Shown here piece by piece: positions 6,039 through 7,127 of a DNA stretch of 7,127 nt (position 1 is its first letter; each line of letters starts with the position of its first letter). The position numbers and the translations under genes were made by a program. The stretch lies in assembly GCA_945861815.1 (NCBI GenBank), contig CAMAVV010000084.1, positions 1-7,127 of the forward strand, in the 5' to 3' direction. The notes under the pieces are model-generated. The model was not told the origin of the DNA and ran no database searches. It was given only the letters and a program-made list of their open reading frames with translations. Origin of the DNA: Thermoflexus hugenholtzii JAD2. GTDB lineage: Bacteria; Chloroflexota; Dehalococcoidia; SHYB01.

Positions 6039-6074
6039 AAGCGCACACCTCAATACCAGCCAGGGAAAGGCGCC

Positions 6075-7127
6075 ATGATTATCGTCCGTCGCGTCATCGC
6101 AGTCCTTCTCGCTATTGTCTTTATCGCACTGTTCGTGACGAGCCTCGTCGTCAGCCAGGTGAACGGCACTGTCGGCAACCCGGACTTCATCGCCAAACAG
6201 CTTCGCGACGCCGATATCTACACCTGGCTCTATGACGACTTGGCCCCTGCCGCTATCGAAGAGGCGCAGAAGGACAACCAAGACCTTGAGATCGACCTGA
6301 CCAAGATCAGCCCTGACCTCATCGCCGTCGTCAGGGCGTTGCTGCCGCCGGAATGGCTCCGGGAGCAGACAGAGAAGTCGCTAGACCAGGCCATCCCGTA
6401 CTTCTTTGGTAGGGAAGACCACTTCGAGATCGTTATTCCCCTAAAGGAACGCTTCCGCGCCTCCATCCCTGCTGTCAAAGCGGCGCTGAAGAGCGACCGC
6501 ATCGCAAACGTTATCTTCGACGACGTTGTTTCTGACCGGGTGGATGAGATACTGAAGGACAAGTCGATTCCCTTCGGCCTGACCTTCACCTCGGCTGAAA
6601 TCGTCGATACGCTGAAGAAGATTGCACCGCCTGACTATATCCAGGGTCAGTTAGCCAATGCTGTCGATGCCGTCTTTCCATACCTCGCAGGTGACAAAGA
6701 CACGTTTGTCATTCGGATAGACCTCAGTAGCAGAGCTGACCCTGCCGCTAGGGAGGTCAAAGCCCTTCTCGCAAAGAAAGACCTGACGACCTTTGTCTTC
6801 GACCAGGTTATTGCGCCGACGGTGCGCACCAGCATCGGCACGAACCTCCGCGTCCCCTTCAACCTCGTCGTCACCAGCGCTGATGTCGATCGCATCGTGC
6901 GCGAGACACTCCCCCGCGACTGGGTGCAGCTCCAGGTCAATAGCCTGGTGAACGAGACAGTGGACTATATCGTCGGCAAGAAGTCGTCTTTCTCCCTCAC
7001 CGTTCCCTTGGCCGAGCGTGAGCAGGCCGCGCTGGATTCGGTGGGACGGCTTATGGACCAAAAGCTGGCCGATGCCTATAACTCGGCGCGGGTCTGCTCA
7101 CCGCAAGAGGTTATCAGCCTGAATCCG
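6075..7127 (+). CDS. Membrane-anchored protein with tandem 95-residue repeats, 3' end outside the window
   Basis: The frame is open for 351 codons to the right edge, without a stop. Residues 1-6 are short and basic (two Arg). Residues 7-27 form one hydrophobic helix ending in a polar stretch, consistent with an uncleaved N-terminal anchor or signal sequence that places the rest outside the cytoplasm. From residue 39 the protein is a tandem array with a period of 94-95 residues; units start at Ile39, Val134, Val228 and Val323 (the last incomplete). Each unit has a helix with a (Y/F)D(D/Q) element, a hydrophobic strand, the marker P(P/R)(E/D)(W/Y) (91-94, 185-188, 280-283), a helix, and G(R/D/K)xxxF before a strand ending in (P/D)L (112-123, 206-217, 301-312). 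No enzyme motif or named family is recognised. The start is supported by AGGGAAAGG just upstream and by the membrane helix beginning at residue 7. A C-terminal transmembrane part may lie beyond the window. Confidence 0.85.
   Translation, partial: MIIVRRVIAVLLAIVFIALFVTSLVVSQVNGTVGNPDFIAKQLRDADIYTWLYDDLAPAAIEEAQKDNQDLEIDLTKISPDLIAVVRALLPPEWLREQTEKSLDQAIPYFFGREDHFEIVIPLKERFRASIPAVKAALKSDRIANVIFDDVVSDRVDEILKDKSIPFGLTFTSAEIVDTLKKIAPPDYIQGQLANAVDAVFPYLAGDKDTFVIRIDLSSRADPAAREVKALLAKKDLTTFVFDQVIAPTVRTSIGTNLRVPFNLVVTSADVDRIVRETLPRDWVQLQVNSLVNETVDYIVGKKSSFSLTVPLAEREQAALDSVGRLMDQKLADAYNSARVCSPQEVISLNP
6189..7127 (+). repeat. Tandem protein-level repeat array, three full units and a partial fourth
   Basis: Unit boundaries by encoded residue are 6189-6473, 6474-6755, 6756-7040 and 7041-7127 (partial), with a period of 282-285 bp. 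The units are clearly related in protein sequence but their DNA is strongly diverged, so the duplication is old and not recent slippage. Anchor positions recur at offsets of 94 and 95 residues for both the P-x-(E/D)-aromatic marker and the G-xxx-F marker. Confidence 0.75.

Noticed and set aside
5955..6281. 108-codon minus-strand open frame spanning the gap before the repeat protein gene
   Set aside because: It is antisense to the end of the LLM gene and to the signal/membrane helix of the repeat protein, and has no ribosome binding site or family features.
6651..7061. 136-codon minus-strand open frame antisense to the repeat protein
   Set aside because: The plus-strand frame is open across the whole region and shows register-conserved repeats, which marks it as the coding strand.
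1..7127. tRNA, rRNA, CRISPR array, insertion sequence or phage integration signature
   Set aside because: No cloverleaf with a CCA-type end, no regularly spaced direct repeats, no transposase or integrase frame and no terminal inverted repeats were seen by eye.

Overview
This 7.1 kb window is bacterial, moderately GC-rich and gene-dense (about 93% coding). It carries seven protein genes, five complete and two running off the ends. No RNA genes, insertion sequences, CRISPR arrays or phage genes were seen. The gene content suggests a Chloroflexota relative, possibly the SAR202/Dehalococcoidia side: a luciferase-type flavin oxidoreductase, a Gfo/Idh/MocA dehydrogenase, a TPP-dependent lyase with an amidohydrolase, and a lipoprotein with a long Pro/Thr linker built from PTATPV repeats. 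The lineage is inferred from gene style and has not been tested by search.

Layout, left to right. Positions 1-1708 (minus strand) form a two-gene operon. A TPP-dependent decarboxylase/lyase of the oxalyl-CoA decarboxylase/acetolactate synthase superfamily (89-1708) is followed 22 nt later by the first 22 codons of an amidohydrolase-like gene that leaves the window at position 1. A near-consensus promoter for this operon lies at 1781-1809. Positions 1922-2545 (plus) encode an unrecognised 207-aa protein. It has no visible ribosome binding site and a TATACAAT box just upstream, so its mRNA may be leaderless or nearly so. It converges on 2576-3535 (minus), a lipoprotein trypsin-like/HtrA-like serine protease without a PDZ domain, with only 30 nt between the two stop codons. 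Upstream of the protease, on the same strand and 28 nt away, is a Gfo/Idh/MocA oxidoreductase (3564-4628).

A 146-nt divergent promoter region separates that oxidoreductase from an LLM-class flavin-dependent oxidoreductase (4775-5986, plus, GTG start). The last gene (6075-7127, plus, open at the right edge) encodes a membrane-anchored protein. Its extracytoplasmic part is a tandem array of diverged 94-95-residue units: three complete and the start of a fourth. I recognise no family for it, and it is the most notable item in the window.

Together the enzymes look like catabolic or oxidative accessory metabolism of small organic acids, sugar-like compounds or other organics, with two envelope proteins alongside. 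Substrates cannot be assigned from sequence alone.
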